Positions 22,990 through 34,647 are shown, counted from the stretch's first letter. The stretch: 64,000 bases of DNA from Calonectria ilicicola (GCA_020809705.1 CP085827.1:744001-808000), one strand, 5' to 3'. A program made the numbers and translations. The notes: generated by a model not told the origin, from the letters alone.

Positions 22990-24513
22990 CTAAAAACCAT
23001 ACGTAATACCCCATCCCTTTACAATCATTTCCTGTAGTTCCTTTGGATAATTACCTTTAAATGAGGCCTCCTTCCAGACTATCTCTCGTTCAAATTCTTC
23101 GGGAAACAGGCAGCATTTCACCACCTTGACATTGTGTTGGCCGGTTTTAAGCCCATGAGATACGTATGGAATCAAACCAATATTGGGGTATTCATCAAAG
23201 AAGAATTCGTTCGTCTGCGGTTGGCAACGCGTAGCGCTGGCCCAAATGACATCTTTGAAGTTTGTCGGATCTATATCATCTCCAACCAAGTAGACTGAAG
23301 GTATATAATAACCTGGCTTGGACCCAAAAATGAGATGCCCAATTTTCTTGCTGAAATCCTCCATGTTGGTATTCATTGTCCTTAGTTCATCTCTGTCTAC
23401 TTGCAAAATGAACCAAAGGCAATGAGTTTCGAATGGATTCCAGACCATCTTGATAGGCATTCCCGCATCCTGGCAGATGGTTAGAACCTCTGCTGCTTGC
23501 ATCAGGCCCCATACGGTTTCACTCTCTTCCGGAGCCCTTCCTGTCACACAGATGGGCAGAATTGGATCCTTCCTGTGGGTGATGGCGTTGACCTTGAATA
23601 CTGGACAGGGCTTTGACTCTCCTGGGAAAATAAGGCCGTGGTATTCAGCCATAGGTCCCTCACTCGCAGTTTCGGTGGCAGAAACAAGACCCTCAAAGAC
23701 AATTTCGGCATCTGCAGGAACAAGAATATCATTTGTTTCGCACTTGGTGACCTCCACAGGATTTCCCGTCAATGCTCCAATGAAATCTGTTTCGTTGACG
23801 CCTTTTGGTAGCGGCATTCCGCTGACCATTATGGCTGCTGGTGGGACACCGAAACATAGAGCGAACGGCATATCTTCCCCTCTGTCCAGCCACATCTGGC
23901 GAATAACTCCAATGTCTTGCCTAGGCATGACCGGACAAACTAGAGACTGCTTATGGTTCACCATGCCGCGAGTGATTGACCAGTTGACCCAAGCTCCGTC
24001 GGGGCTTTTTACAATAAACGTGCCAAAAGTTTGCAAAAAGTTTCCTCCGTCGTCTTGGTGAAGAAGGGGTGAGGGGAGAGCCATCAGATCGATATCATCC
24101 CCAAAAATCTTGAATTCCTTCACCGGCCCAGATGCAACTTCCTTTGGTGGAACCTTGGGAAGTCGCTTGGTTTCATGGATCTTCCGAATAATCTCCTCTC
24201 CACTGGCAGCGGACGGTAATCCAAATGACTTTGCTATTCTGATGAACCGCTTTCCCGGAATCTTGCTCGCTCCGACAGGAGCACCCAAAATGCGAAAGAG
24301 ACCTCCGGCAGTACATCCCTTCACATTGTTGAATAGCGGGGCTTTGTCTTCTGTTTCACACGCCCTGCGGCAAATGGCAGCGACCTCTAGATAAGGGTCT
24401 ACCTCAGCATCAACGGAGACAAGATCATTCTCCTCGCTGAGATCTTGAATATACCGACGAAAACTTTCGGCAGAGGATTTGTTGGCTTCGTGGGGGTAAA
24501 TTGTTGCACACAT
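22990..24513 (-). CDS. FDC1: Ferulic/cinnamic acid decarboxylase (UbiD family, FDC1 type)
   Basis: I start at the ATG at 24513 rather than the more upstream one at 24621: this gives MCATIYPHEANKSSAESFRRYIQ and 507 residues, close to the usual fungal FDC1 length, while the extra 36 residues look non-conserved. UbiD signatures are intact: VNWSITRGMVNHKQSL with the catalytic Arg, and ASEGPMAEYHG with two Glu five residues apart, together the Arg-Glu-Glu set that binds prenylated FMN and performs the 1,3-dipolar decarboxylation. KPGYYIPSVYLVGDDIDPTN and the closing GWGITYGF also fit. The enzyme removes CO2 from cinnamic, ferulic or sorbic acid, a detoxification step. Its cofactor maker PAD1 is the next gene, transcribed divergently. 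Confidence 0.96.
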   Translation of the reverse strand: MCATIYPHEANKSSAESFRRYIQDLSEENDLVSVDAEVDPYLEVAAICRRACETEDKAPLFNNVKGCTAGGLFRILGAPVGASKIPGKRFIRIAKSFGLPSAASGEEIIRKIHETKRLPKVPPKEVASGPVKEFKIFGDDIDLMALPSPLLHQDDGGNFLQTFGTFIVKSPDGAWVNWSITRGMVNHKQSLVCPVMPRQDIGVIRQMWLDRGEDMPFALCFGVPPAAIMVSGMPLPKGVNETDFIGALTGNPVEVTKCETNDILVPADAEIVFEGLVSATETASEGPMAEYHGLIFPGESKPCPVFKVNAITHRKDPILPICVTGRAPEESETVWGLMQAAEVLTICQDAGMPIKMVWNPFETHCLWFILQVDRDELRTMNTNMEDFSKKIGHLIFGSKPGYYIPSVYLVGDDIDPTNFKDVIWASATRCQPQTNEFFFDEYPNIGLIPYVSHGLKTGQHNVKVVKCCLFPEEFEREIVWKEASFKGNYPKELQEMIVKGWGITYGF

Positions 24514-25218
24514 GGCAAAAATGTAGGAAAGTGAAAAGTCTTTAGGATGTATTTGGACAATGATTTGCGAATGGCAGATAATAGTCATTATATCTATAGA
24601 AATAAAAAACTCCTCATCCAAAATTACAACATTGATTTACATAAAGCCCATCATTTCGGGGCAAATTCGGTGAGTGGTTTGCATCTTGGGTTTGCGTCAC
24701 TCAACGCCTCTGCTCACTTCGATTTGAACACCTTGGGACCAGTTAGTGTTAAACTGCGTCAACTAAGACGTAATAATTCATAGAAAAATGACGGTGAAGT
24801 TTAGATTATTAATGATTCTCTAAGAGAAATTTCTACTGGCAAAAGATGCTTGACCGATCGGCTTCGCTCCCGATTGGCTGATCACCTTGTCATCGCGCCC
24901 TTTTGACGGGGCACCAATTCCATGTAGACAACCGAACCAATACGAAGACCATTCCAAGTTGAAGTTTGGTAACCTGTTCCACTGTGATGCATTATTCAAC
25001 ATTTCCGGTTTAAATCCAAGAGGCTGAAATTCCCAGTATTCTGGAAGGATCGAATGAGCCGCCGTCTCCTCCATAAGGGAAAAATGACGCAGGCGGCGCA
25101 ACTAGATCGCGACCTGGGAGAAAAGAAATGGAATAGACGTAAACAAGCCCTAGGCTGTCTCATGACCTGGCCCGAATGAAAATTTGACTAAAGTTACATA
25201 TATTTCACCTTCCACAAT
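24514..25218. promoter_or_regulatory. Shared divergent promoter of the FDC1 and PAD1 genes
   Basis: About 700 bases separate the two divergent starts. In several moulds (for example Aspergillus) these genes sit side by side and are co-induced by weak aromatic acids through a neighbouring regulator. No such Zn2Cys6 regulator gene is adjacent here, and I could not identify a binding site. Confidence 0.35.
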
Positions 25219-25898
25219 ATGGCCCTTCTTGCAAACCCCATCTTTGCAGTAGTTATTGCACGAAGATGTCCTCAAGCAATCAAAACGGCAATTCTTCTAT
25301 ACAGGCAATGTCAATGGGGAGATGAAAGAGAATCATCGTGGCATTGACAGGTGCCACTGGTACCATCCTCGGCATCAAAGCACTTATTGCTCTGCGCCGT
25401 CTCAATGTCGAAACACACCTCATCATCAGCAAATGGGCTGAAAATACTCTCAAGTATGAAACGGATTATACAACCGCAAATGTCCGGGCTTTGGCTGATC
25501 ACGTTTACAACAACCACGACATGGCTGCGCCAATTTCAAGTGGATCATTCCGAGTGGACGGCATGATCGTCGTGCCTTGCAGTATGAAGACTCTAGCTGC
25601 TATTAGTGCGGGGTACTGTGATGATCTCATATCCCGTGCTGCAGATGTGATGCTAAAAGAACGACGTCGGTTGGTTTTGGTCACACGAGAATGCCCCCTA
25701 AGCGGCATTCATCTTCAAAACATGCTGTCTGTAACTCAGAATGGCGCAATCATATTTCCACCCGTTCCGGCCTTTTACATTCGGCCGTCATCGATCGATG
25801 ATCTCGTGGATCATACTGTCGGAAGAATTTTGGATCTGTTCGATTTGGATACGGCGGACTTTGATAGATGGGGCGGATTCAAAAAAGATGAATGTTGA
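25219..25898 (+). CDS. PAD1: Flavin prenyltransferase (UbiX/PAD1 type), 5' end uncertain
   Basis: From 25326 to the stop at 25896-25898 the frame is a complete UbiX/PAD1 enzyme: KRIIVALTGATGTILG (FMN-binding turn), SSGSFRVDGMIVVPCSMKTLA (hallmark SxGS and PCSMKT), MLKERRRLVLVTRE and NMLSVTQNGAIIFPPVPAFY. It joins dimethylallyl phosphate to FMN to make prenylated FMN for FDC1. The start is the problem. The natural-looking N-terminus from ATG 25266 (MSSSNQNGNSSIQ) is in frame but hits a TGA at 25323-25325 just before KRIIV. A spliced alternative starts at ATG 25219, removes 25249-25328 (GTAGTT to AAAG, 80 bp) and enters in frame at 25329. Either the gene is spliced this way, or it carries a nonsense mutation. 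Confidence 0.8.
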
Positions 25899-27197
25899 AA
25901 GTAGAGCTTAATTTTATGTAGTGGCAGACTTGTTACTGAAGTAAATTAAATGAATACTAATTAATATCACTGCATCTCACTACGCGTTATCTCTTGAAGC
26001 ATTTCCTACCAACATGATGGACGACTTTTACTGAAGGTAGGGTTGGAGGAGCCTAATGCGAGAGGGGCGGGAGCGGGAATAAAAGGGTTGAAATAATCTG
26101 ACACATAGATGAGTATTGGCGGATCCGATTACCGGAAATTCCGGAATGATGTGGAAATCGTACGAACGGATGTGTGTTGATCGGGTAGGTAGGCCGGGGT
26201 TGGTTTTGCTGTGAACTCATGGTTCCTCGCCCCACCTCCTGTCCACTGTAACTGGGGAGTTCTCTGCCCTATAATGTTAAAGTTTACTATTCCGGGCAAA
26301 AGGATCAGAGAAATATCTCTTGGCTGTGAAGATCCGGGCTGGGCATCATGTATCGTGTTCCACCCACATCGCCATGCACTCAATTCTTGGTAAGAGCACA
26401 GGAATGGATACAAGCTTGCAACTGGCTGCTTAACTTCATGCTGTACTTTAGTTGCATGGTACGTCACATATACGAAGTGGTGAGATTAAAATACTGTCCA
26501 TGTGCCCGTGAATGCTCTTTCATCATATTTTATTTACCCTTGTTCTGTACGGAGCTAGTGCCTCCGCCGAGAACGTGCCTTGCACCCGAAGTACCATAGA
26601 ACTCTATTTCACCCAAATCAGGCAACTTTGAGGTCAAGGTTTTTAATATCCTTGATTGAATTTACTTTTAGAAAAGCTTATTCAGAAAGATCTCGAATTT
26701 ATCGCGAGATAAAAGGACGAATGCTCATGCGCCTGTCTCAGCTGAATCCACATATAAAATGGTGCTGTGTTCCGCTCCGAGAAAGGGAAGTAGTAGCAAA
26801 GCTATCGTATTTGTGGGTATGTGGTGGAGTGTGTACGCACACAACTGTGTAAAATACTTGCATTTTGTAAAGGTCGTATATGTAACCAACACAAGTCCCT
26901 CGCGGCACCTTGAATCTAAGCACCCCCAATGTCCGAGACAATACGACTCAAGCTATGTTGGTTCAACAGGACACAGTAATCCTTTCATCTTCCTATTGAG
27001 GCAGAAATAAATGCCAATCTTTGACTTTCATTTATTCCGAACCTCCCCTTTTCCTGCCTTACGACCTCATCTTTGGTGGTTCTGTCACACCACGGTTGAC
27101 CGCACTTAGGCCTTGGTCAAAAAGGCCATCAAAAGTCATCTGTCTCTACATAGCCGGCTTGCTCATTCGTACTTCACACAATTTATCTTGAGCCAGC
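25899..27197. other. Intergenic region, no gene seen
   Basis: About 1.3 kb with only short overlapping chance frames. The final 150 bases contain a likely leader for the deacetylase gene. Confidence 0.5.
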
Positions 27198-28143
27198 ATG
27201 AAGTATCACCTAATTTTGGCTGTCGCCGCGTTTGGGAGCCTAGCCTATGGCGATGACTCGCATGATCATGCCGGACACGAAAGTGGCCATAATACTCTTC
27301 ATCAACGCACCGTTTCGTGCGGTCCTGGTGGCAGCAGTTGCCCGACTGGACGTGATACCATGAAAGTTTCCAGAATCACAAACACGAACGTGCCTTACGG
27401 TGGAAAAAAGCCCCAGCACATAAATGTCATACCCATCGAAGCTAATTAGATTGATAGGAAGCTACATCAAAAACTGCACCCAGCCGGGTATGATTGCGCT
27501 TACATTCGATGACGGTCCCTATATATACACCTCTCAAGTTCTTGACACTCTCAAGGCGAATAATATCAAGGCTAATTTCTTTATCCTTGGTAATGTTTTT
27601 GAGAGACGGATTGATGACCCAACGAAGCCATGGATGTCGATTGTGAAGCGAACATACAATGAAGGCCACCAGATCGGTTCTCACACTTGGTCACACATGG
27701 ATCTATCATCACTAAACCAGACCACCCGCCAGGAGCAAATGGTTTACAATGAAATGACCTTTCGTAATATCTTTGGTTGGTTCCCTAGGTACATGCGGCC
27801 GCCGATGGGTAGCTGTAGTCCTGGCTCGGGCTGCCTTGACCAGATGACTACTCTAGGTTACCATGTCGTCCTTTGGAATATCGAGACTGCTGACTGGATT
27901 TTCAACAATTTTGATCAAATCTATAAGAGCAAAGAAAATTTTGATAGAGCTTTGGCGGCTGGCAGCCCCAGTACTGATAGCTTTATATGCCTCTGCCACG
28001 ACACTCAAGAACCGACCCAAAAGGTTCTATTACCGTATATAATTCAACAAGCTAAGGCCAAAGGATACCGCTTCGTTACGTTAGGTGAGTGCTTGGGTGA
28101 CCCAGAGTCCAACTGGTATGTGGATGCTAGGAGCTCCATTTAA
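27198..28143 (+). CDS. Secreted polysaccharide (chitin) deacetylase, CE4 family
   Basis: Exons 27198-27399 and 27458-28143 join to 295 residues; the 58 bp intron (GTGGAA to GATAG) has a GCTAAT branch site. A signal peptide (MKYHLILAVAAFGSLAYG) is followed by a His-rich stretch that includes DSHDHAGHESGH. The NodB/CE4 catalytic domain has motif 1 TFDDGP (catalytic base and metal Asp), motif 2 GSHTWSHMDL (the metal His pair), motif 3 MRPPMGSC and motif 4 VVLWNIETADW. Such enzymes remove acetyl groups from chitin or related polymers, either in the fungus's own wall or to hide oligomers from hosts. The His-rich N-terminus may bind metal, which is inference. No chitin-binding module is complete. 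Confidence 0.94.
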
Positions 28144-29039
28144 GACTCGCAGATTAGGAACACTCACCTGGGGAACAGATTAGTTAGTAAAGTTCTAGTA
28201 ATTGTTTGAATACATGAAAACTGTTGGAGGAAATTGAAAATTGGCTCGAAATAAGCATCTTTATACATGATTGTTTTGCAGAAGAGCTATTGGTCTTAAC
28301 GTTGCAAGTTTTCACCAAGCCAGCGTGGATCCTGTTTCCACTTCATTTAGATGATTTGAACTGTGTAATATGCTGTTCTGGCGAGTAGCCTAGATAATAT
28401 GCCTGAAAAAGCAGCGGAATACCCTTCAAAATAACAAAGGGCCTTGCTTTGAAGCAAATTCTTATGCTAACCTACCATTTTCTCTACCATATCCAGAAGC
28501 GCCCTGGTGGTATTACACATGCTCTTACTTTAGTTTTCCTTCAATTAAAATAAATCAGTTAGATCGCCCATTGAAGTCAAATACGCGGCGATAACACAAA
28601 CCTGCCGTGTAATAATCGTCGGTATGACTCAAGATCATCCGCACCGAATCTGTCACTTCACCCAGTTTACCCGTGGACATTGATTGGTCCGCTCGGAAAT
28701 TATGCGTTCTGATTGGCTTGTGCAAGGGCTGAAGTTTGTGGGATCTGACTTGTGGATACTCCTGAACCAAAGAATCACCGGAAAAAGCGAGCTGTCCAGT
28801 AGAAATTGAGGCTCCCCGGTATCAGTCCATGCTGGTCGCTTCAAAAACAAGACATTGTTATCTGACTCAGTTTGTGTAGGTGTCGAGAATGTAATATTTA
28901 ATCAGATTCCTCTCTTTGAAGAAGATGAATATTTACGCTTGGCCTAAGCAACACAAGAATTCGACAATTACACTAGCTGCGACTTGAGTCAGATGTCCTC
29001 ATTTCCCAGAATCTCGAATCTATTCGTTTACAATTCACG
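28144..29039. other. Intergenic region, no gene seen
   Basis: Spacer between deacetylase and TPR-SET gene. Small minus-strand frames at 28555-28850 have no recognisable content. Confidence 0.5.
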
Positions 29040-31006
29040 ATGGCTTCTAAAAATGTTCTTTTTATGACATCCGAAGAGACTGAACGGGTGAAGACCACCG
29101 TTCAGGACCATGTACGAAAATGCCAAGAGCAAATCGGCCAGCTTTGGCAACCCAGCGACTCTAAGACTTTGGTTCAAGAAGCGATTTCCATATCTCTCAT
29201 GCAGGACATGGCTTCAGCAGCTTTTGGGTTGGGAGTGCAGAATAACGACCAAGAGAAAATGCCCGCATATGCTGTTGGTCGTCCGTATTTACCTTGCACG
29301 GTCAACCTACAGGATCTGGCACCCATAAGCCTCCCCGACCTTCGCATGGAAACTCATCATCGCGGTTGTGTCCTGAAATTGCGGCGAATTTCCCCAGTTG
29401 TTGAATTGAAGACATTTTCTTGGATGGTTACCCAGGGAGAGTCTCCGAACGAGGCAACACGGCTGGAGATTTTCTTACACGGCTCGGCGCATGGGCAAAC
29501 CATTTTGGATTTGGGCTCTGAATTCATAGTAAGGAGCCGTACTATACCTTGAACAGCCAAGGAGAGCCCACAATTCGAATCGATCATTTTTCAGATCTGG
29601 TGGTCTCTACATATGATCTTGATCCAGATTCGTGGAGGTGCAGGGAGACAGCTGCTCCAGCCTGTCTTAGATCGGCAAAAAAGTGGAAGGAGGAGGGTAA
29701 TACTTCTCTCTCCAAGAGAAACTACAGTCGAGCGCACATGTGCTACACTGAGGGATTAAAAGCAAATATGAAGCAGAACGAGACAGATCCATCTTTATTA
29801 CGCGATCTTTACCGAAACCGGTCCTACGCCAACATTCTTCTACGTCGTTTTGACGAAGCAAGGAATGATGCACTTTCATCCCTTACTCATAAAGAAGACG
29901 AGGAAGGGAAGAGCCTTGATGCAAAGGCTTACCACCGGGCCGGTACTGCTGCATATGGGCTGGGAGATTTCACAAAGGCGAAAATGTATTTTGAAGCACA
30001 TGTGCACCTCCAGCCTGACAATCAACACGCTAAGCTTAACCTACGAAAAACACAGGTTCGACTTCAAGAAGAGGCTAATGGAGAATACAATTTGAACAAA
30101 ATTGTTGGCAATCTGTCCAGGAACCACGGCCGCCCCGATGTGGCAAATTTCAAGGGATGCACTAAAGTTGGGAAGAGCCCTGAGGCTGGTCGTGGGCTCT
30201 TTGCGACTAGAGGCATCGAGCCGAATGAGATAGTAATGTGTGAGAGAGCCTTTTGTCTGGTTTGGAGCCACGAACCAGAAGCGTTCTCTGCGCTTACGTG
30301 TGATGTCAGAGATAACGCTGCGATTAGGGTGTTCCCCGCTGGCTTGCACAAGGCAGTGGTGCAAAAACTGCTCAACAACCCCTCCCAGATCGAGAAGGTC
30401 CTGAATCTATTTAGTGATCACAAAGGCCTTGGAAACAAGCTCTGTGAGCGCAATGGAGGCCCCGTTGTGGACGTCTTTCAAATCCATGACATTGTCCAAC
30501 GAAATGCGTTTAGCCCAGGCCAGCAGACGGAAAACGAAGATATAAGTAATGCAAGCAGCGGTCTATGGATCCAAGCATCCTACATAAACCATTCCTGTGT
30601 CCCAAATGTCAAGATGGATTACATTGGGGACTTTATGATGGTCCGCGCCACCCGCCCCATTGTCGCGGGGGACGAAACCACGCACGCCTATGACGAGACC
30701 AGTGATTACGAGGCGAGAACAGCTGCACTTTCAAAAACATGGGGGTTCAAGTGCAAATGTGCTCTCTGCATTGTAGAAGAAGCCGATGGTCTAGCGGTGC
30801 GCAAGGAAAGACAGAAGCTTGATGGCGAGATCAGCGCATTTCTGCAACGAGAAAAAGCGGTGGGCGCAAAAAGGGGTTGGGTAAGCAAGGTCAAGGGTCT
30901 TCGAAGATCTCTTAATGATACCTATGATAAGGAAAGATACAAGGGTCTCCCACGTCGTGCACTTTTCGGGATCGAGCAATGGCTCCAGGCAACCACTACG
31001 TCGTGA
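29040..31006 (+). CDS. TPR and SET domain protein (SMYD-like), one-base frame break
   Basis: The frame from ATG 29040 and the frame ending at 31006 are clearly one gene of about 655 residues. The first part is an N-terminal region of 165 residues ending SEFIV; the second continues KEPYYTLNSQGEPTIRIDH, as in related fungal proteins. The join, around 29529-29534, needs one extra A in GTAAGG. Downstream come TPR helices (KKWKEEGNTSLSKRNYSRA and KAYHRAGTAAYGLGDFTKA), then a SET domain: GRGLFATRGIEPNEIV, later ASYINHSCVPNVKM, then AGDETTHAYDE and a post-SET-like WGFKCKCALC. The NHSC motif and the C-x-C-x2-C cysteines are those of active SET methyltransferases, although the TPR-SET family often has unknown targets. 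The break may be real or a base-calling error. Confidence 0.85.
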
Positions 31007-31573
31007 GTTCTTCACGTTCGGCGGGCTGACTTGATCCGGGTTTATTGGGAGGATAAATAAATCTTCTGATAAGTTTTCTGACAATAATATCCCTTTGTAG
31101 ATATCAGGCAATAGTGTCACTATGAATCAATCTGCCATCTGAATCATCACTTCAGTGTTGTGCCGATCAGCTGCGTATCCACACATCATGGCGAAGCATG
31201 GATCATGTCAGATTTCAACAAAACCGGTTTTCTTGATCCTATGATCCTAGCAAAAACAGCATAGCCTCATCCAAGAAATCCAGGCTTCTCTGCACAGAAC
31301 GCCACACCCGCGACGAGATCTTGCTGTACCTGCGAATTTTGAGCTGTTACAAAGAATTCGAGGTCTGCTCAAAGGAGTCCAATATCGGGTGCTTGTAAGA
31401 AAAGTCTAATTTACAGTGTCTATGTCTAATCTATCGTTTCTATAAATAAAATTTATTGTGCATGAACTTAATAAAAGGGAAACTGCACGGTTTATCGTAC
31501 AAATATATGTGACAAGTGATATCCAAGCGAGGCATAAAAGCTTGCGCCAATCTCCAACGACGTGAAACACTAC
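31007..31573. other. Convergent intergenic region
   Basis: Between the stops of the TPR-SET gene and the minus-strand RTA1-like gene. No gene seen. Confidence 0.5.
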
Positions 31574-32524
31574 TTAGGCAGAACCAAGCTCCATATGAGA
31601 CGAAAGGTCCTTGACAAGCGTCTTCTTGATGACGCGACTGGGGTGCTGGATATTGAAAATGACGGCGCAAATGAGCATGAGAGCCGCATCAAGACAATAA
31701 ATGTAGACCTCCGACGTCTTCAAAGGACTGCTTTGGTCTACAGCAAACTCGGCAACCCTGAAGAGCGATCGAATCATGATGAGAATAGACGTGGCGTAGA
31801 GAATAAAAATGTGTCGCTTCCAGGGCAGGTCGGTTTCCTTGCTTATGATTGTAGGCTGTCGTGCGATGCGGTAATGAAAGAAAGTGAGAACGGCCATGAA
31901 GATACCAAAAAAGACAATCTGAATTCCTAAACCCAAGAGGACGATATTTCTGCCCTTACTCAATCCGTCTTTGTCATCGGCATTGGCAACCATGGCACCA
32001 CCTAGACAGTCTATTAGAGAAATATTGGGGTTAGAAGGAAGCCAAATACTAACCAATAGCCTGGGCGGTGAAAGACACGAGATCACCAAAGACAAAGATT
32101 TTGGTCATCCATTTCGTCTTGATAGGCGAGAGGTGTTCAGCACACAAAAGTCGGATCATGCGCCCAAGAATCATATAAATTGAGGCTGCAAAAAGCGCTG
32201 GTCCCAAGAGAATGAGAAGAGTTTGTGTGATGAAGGGACCTGTGGTCCAATCTGGGGTCTGGTTTGCATTGACTGCGCGGGCGGCATAACCTCCAACTTC
32301 GACTGCGAATCATTGTTAGCCAAAAATGACAATCTCTTATGGTAATTTGCACTTGGAAGGAACTTACAAAGAACACCAATAAAGAACGGCACGAAGAACC
32401 AGGCCTTGTTTTTGAGTAGTTGGTAGCAATGAATAATGCTAGAGATTGCAAAAAGTGCCATGAAGATGATGGCAGCATTAAGGGAAGGATCGTAATGATA
32501 TTTTGAGGGTGTGTGATCGGCCAT
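31574..32524 (-). CDS. RTA1-like membrane protein, second copy
   Basis: Exons (minus strand) 32368-32524, 32054-32302 and 31574-32001 join to 277 residues. The exon structure matches the other RTA1-like gene of this window: intron 1 falls just before the EVGGYAAR block and intron 2 within a Gly pair after AQAIG, both in phase 1. Conserved pieces are PALFAASIYMILGRMI, KWMTKIFVFGDLVSF and MIRSLFRVAEF. About seven membrane helices are predicted. The shared intron positions show common ancestry of the two genes, but their sequences differ widely, so the split is old. The role is presumably lipid export or stress resistance, as for the family. Confidence 0.92.
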
Positions 32525-33403
32525 TGTGATAAGCGGCAGAATTCAATTTGGATCTGTATATGTTGATTTGGTTGTCTAGATGGATGATAGAGAATGGTGT
32601 GATGAGAGCTAGTTTGCTGGTTGGATCAATTGCACGGATGAGCGACGTTGGTATAAATATTAAATCATTTTTCTAGGTAGAGGCTGTTCTCATCCATTCA
32701 ACTTAAAATTTAAGCTTAGCCATCAAACACATCGAATGCATTTCCTGTTTGGTAGTGCACTGCCATGGTGACATTTGGCGATCATGATCCTGCGACCGGT
32801 GAGCGGCGAACGCTTTGTCGTTGTTTGGAAGTAACCTCAGGTCAATTGGCCATGTCGGGGCCATGGCGTGAAAATGCCGATACCTCGAATCGGTGGACCG
32901 GGTATTGGATGTCCGATAGTGCAGGCACAGCCCGTAATCAGTGGCTATGCCTACTTAGGACGCTTGGGGATGATGCAGGAAGCTGAACACAGCCACGGTT
33001 ATTCATAATTACGAACTTGTGCACGATTCACTTCTCTTCTTCATTTATACAAAAGGGTTAAACAGAAGCTTAACATTTCTTGCCTCGGACCAAACAAAGA
33101 TCTTGACATCATGCATACACTCATCCCGTGCTTGCAGAAGTCTCAGTACTCAAAACATATTATTTTCAAGTCCAGCAGTGGACATACACAATTTCCCCAA
33201 GAACATACGGGCAATAGAATAACCAGGGAATTGTTATTTGCGTTTTAAAAGTCATGACGTCGACTAGCAACCACAATTTAATTTATGCTCTGCAATGAAA
33301 GGTAACTTCCCTGCTGAGAAGGAATATGTACACTTGACACAAGGTCAAAAACAGTGAGAATGCATACGATGAAGATCCTACTCAATCTTTGAGTGCTCTT
33401 CAT
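32525..33403. other. Intergenic region, no gene seen
   Basis: Upstream of the RTA1-like gene and downstream of the tyrosinase relic. Only short chance frames. Confidence 0.5.
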
Positions 33404-34647
33404 TTAAATGTACTCTGCACAGATGGTGTCACCTTTGATATCCATAATGTCCGAAATTGTGACGTTCGGGACGAGATGCTGAATGAACAAAACATGGTTG
33501 AGAGTGGTCACGTTTCCGGGGTCGCCGTTATAATCAGTGAGTTCCGCTCCTGGCGCAGACAGACCAGCCATATCCAGAACACTCTGATCAGGGATGTTGT
33601 TGCCGCCCATGTCGTAGTATCGTGCGGGAAGATCAGCCTCTTGCCACTCCCACCACAGCTTGTCTAGCCAGGCGTGGTGGAGGTAGAATAGAGGATCACC
33701 GTTGCTTTCAATTGGGTTTTTCATCTGAGCGTCTCGTTAGCATATATTTACGCTAATGTATCGGGGGTCTTACCAAGCCACCAACCGCACCATGGCCAGC
33801 GCCGTGGGGGTAGCCGTTGTAGCAAGACCAGGCATCGGTATAGTTCTGGTATGCGAAGCACTCCTTGATGTAACTTGAGTTTGCATAAGCCCAAGAGTCG
33901 GGGTCCAAATTGCGCTCCAGGCAGTAGCTGGCATTGTTTTGGTTGGTCTTCATGTGCAGGGTCAGGTTGACGAATGGCCCATCGTAAATGCATTGGTTGT
34001 TGGCTACGCATTGTTAGTAAGATCGTAACATTAGGACACTATCATCAAAAGGATATTTCACTGATAAAGATAAATACTGACATTCTGATCCGTTACCACT
34101 AAAGCCAGTATCGGCATTAAACACTACAGAGTCCTCGACTAGGACTCCATCCATATACTCGACATCCTCATCCCAGTATGGGTGGGCACCGGTGTAACCA
34201 CACTCGTCTTGAAGCAACTTCTCGTGAGCTCAAACGACATATCAGTGCCAAGGCAGGAAATGGCCGACATAATGGATGTAGTTGCCCTGGTAAATGTGGG
34301 TGTAGTGGAACTCGTCCCAACGATTTTTGGCGCCCTCAACTCCCACTAAGGGAGGCTTCTGCATTAAACATAACTCGGCTTCGATGAAGGCTAGAATCAG
34401 TTAGTCTTCATAAATCCACTTATCGGGTTCCACTTTTGTCAACACAAAGGGTGCATACCAGATTTTTCGGTGGTGGTCAGATTGGACCTAGAATTGTTAA
34501 CTTCGCCTTACGACAAAATTGCTGTATTTACCAAGCCTTTCGTTGGTTGAGTTGGGAGCATGTTCCATTCTTGCGCGGTTGAGAGCTGGCCTCGACCAGC
34601 ATTGCTCCCAGCCCCAAAACGACTGTAGCAACTTTGAGGTTGACCAC
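33404..34647 (-). pseudogene. Tyrosinase-like gene with two nonsense codons in the copper A site
   Basis: Five exons (minus strand) can be read as 34532-34647, 34459-34487, 34082-34390, 33774-34003 and 33404-33724, each with normal splice signals. The content is tyrosinase-like: a hydrophobic start (LKVATVVLGLGAMLVEA), RWDEFHYTHIYQGNYIHYVGHFLPWH (copper A), ECGYTGAHPYWDE, NNQCIYDGPF and GDPLFYLHHAWLDKLWWEWQ (copper B). Right after FLPWH two codons read TGA, at 34242-34244 and 34230-34232. Their positions correspond to Arg and Trp/Tyr in relatives. The codon at the expected start (34645-34647) is GTG, with a TAA a few codons upstream, so the start may be lost too. Everything else is well preserved, so loss of function looks recent. 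Confidence 0.82.

Noticed and set aside
23450..24061. 203-codon plus-strand frame opposite FDC1
   Set aside because: Antisense shadow of the well conserved decarboxylase.
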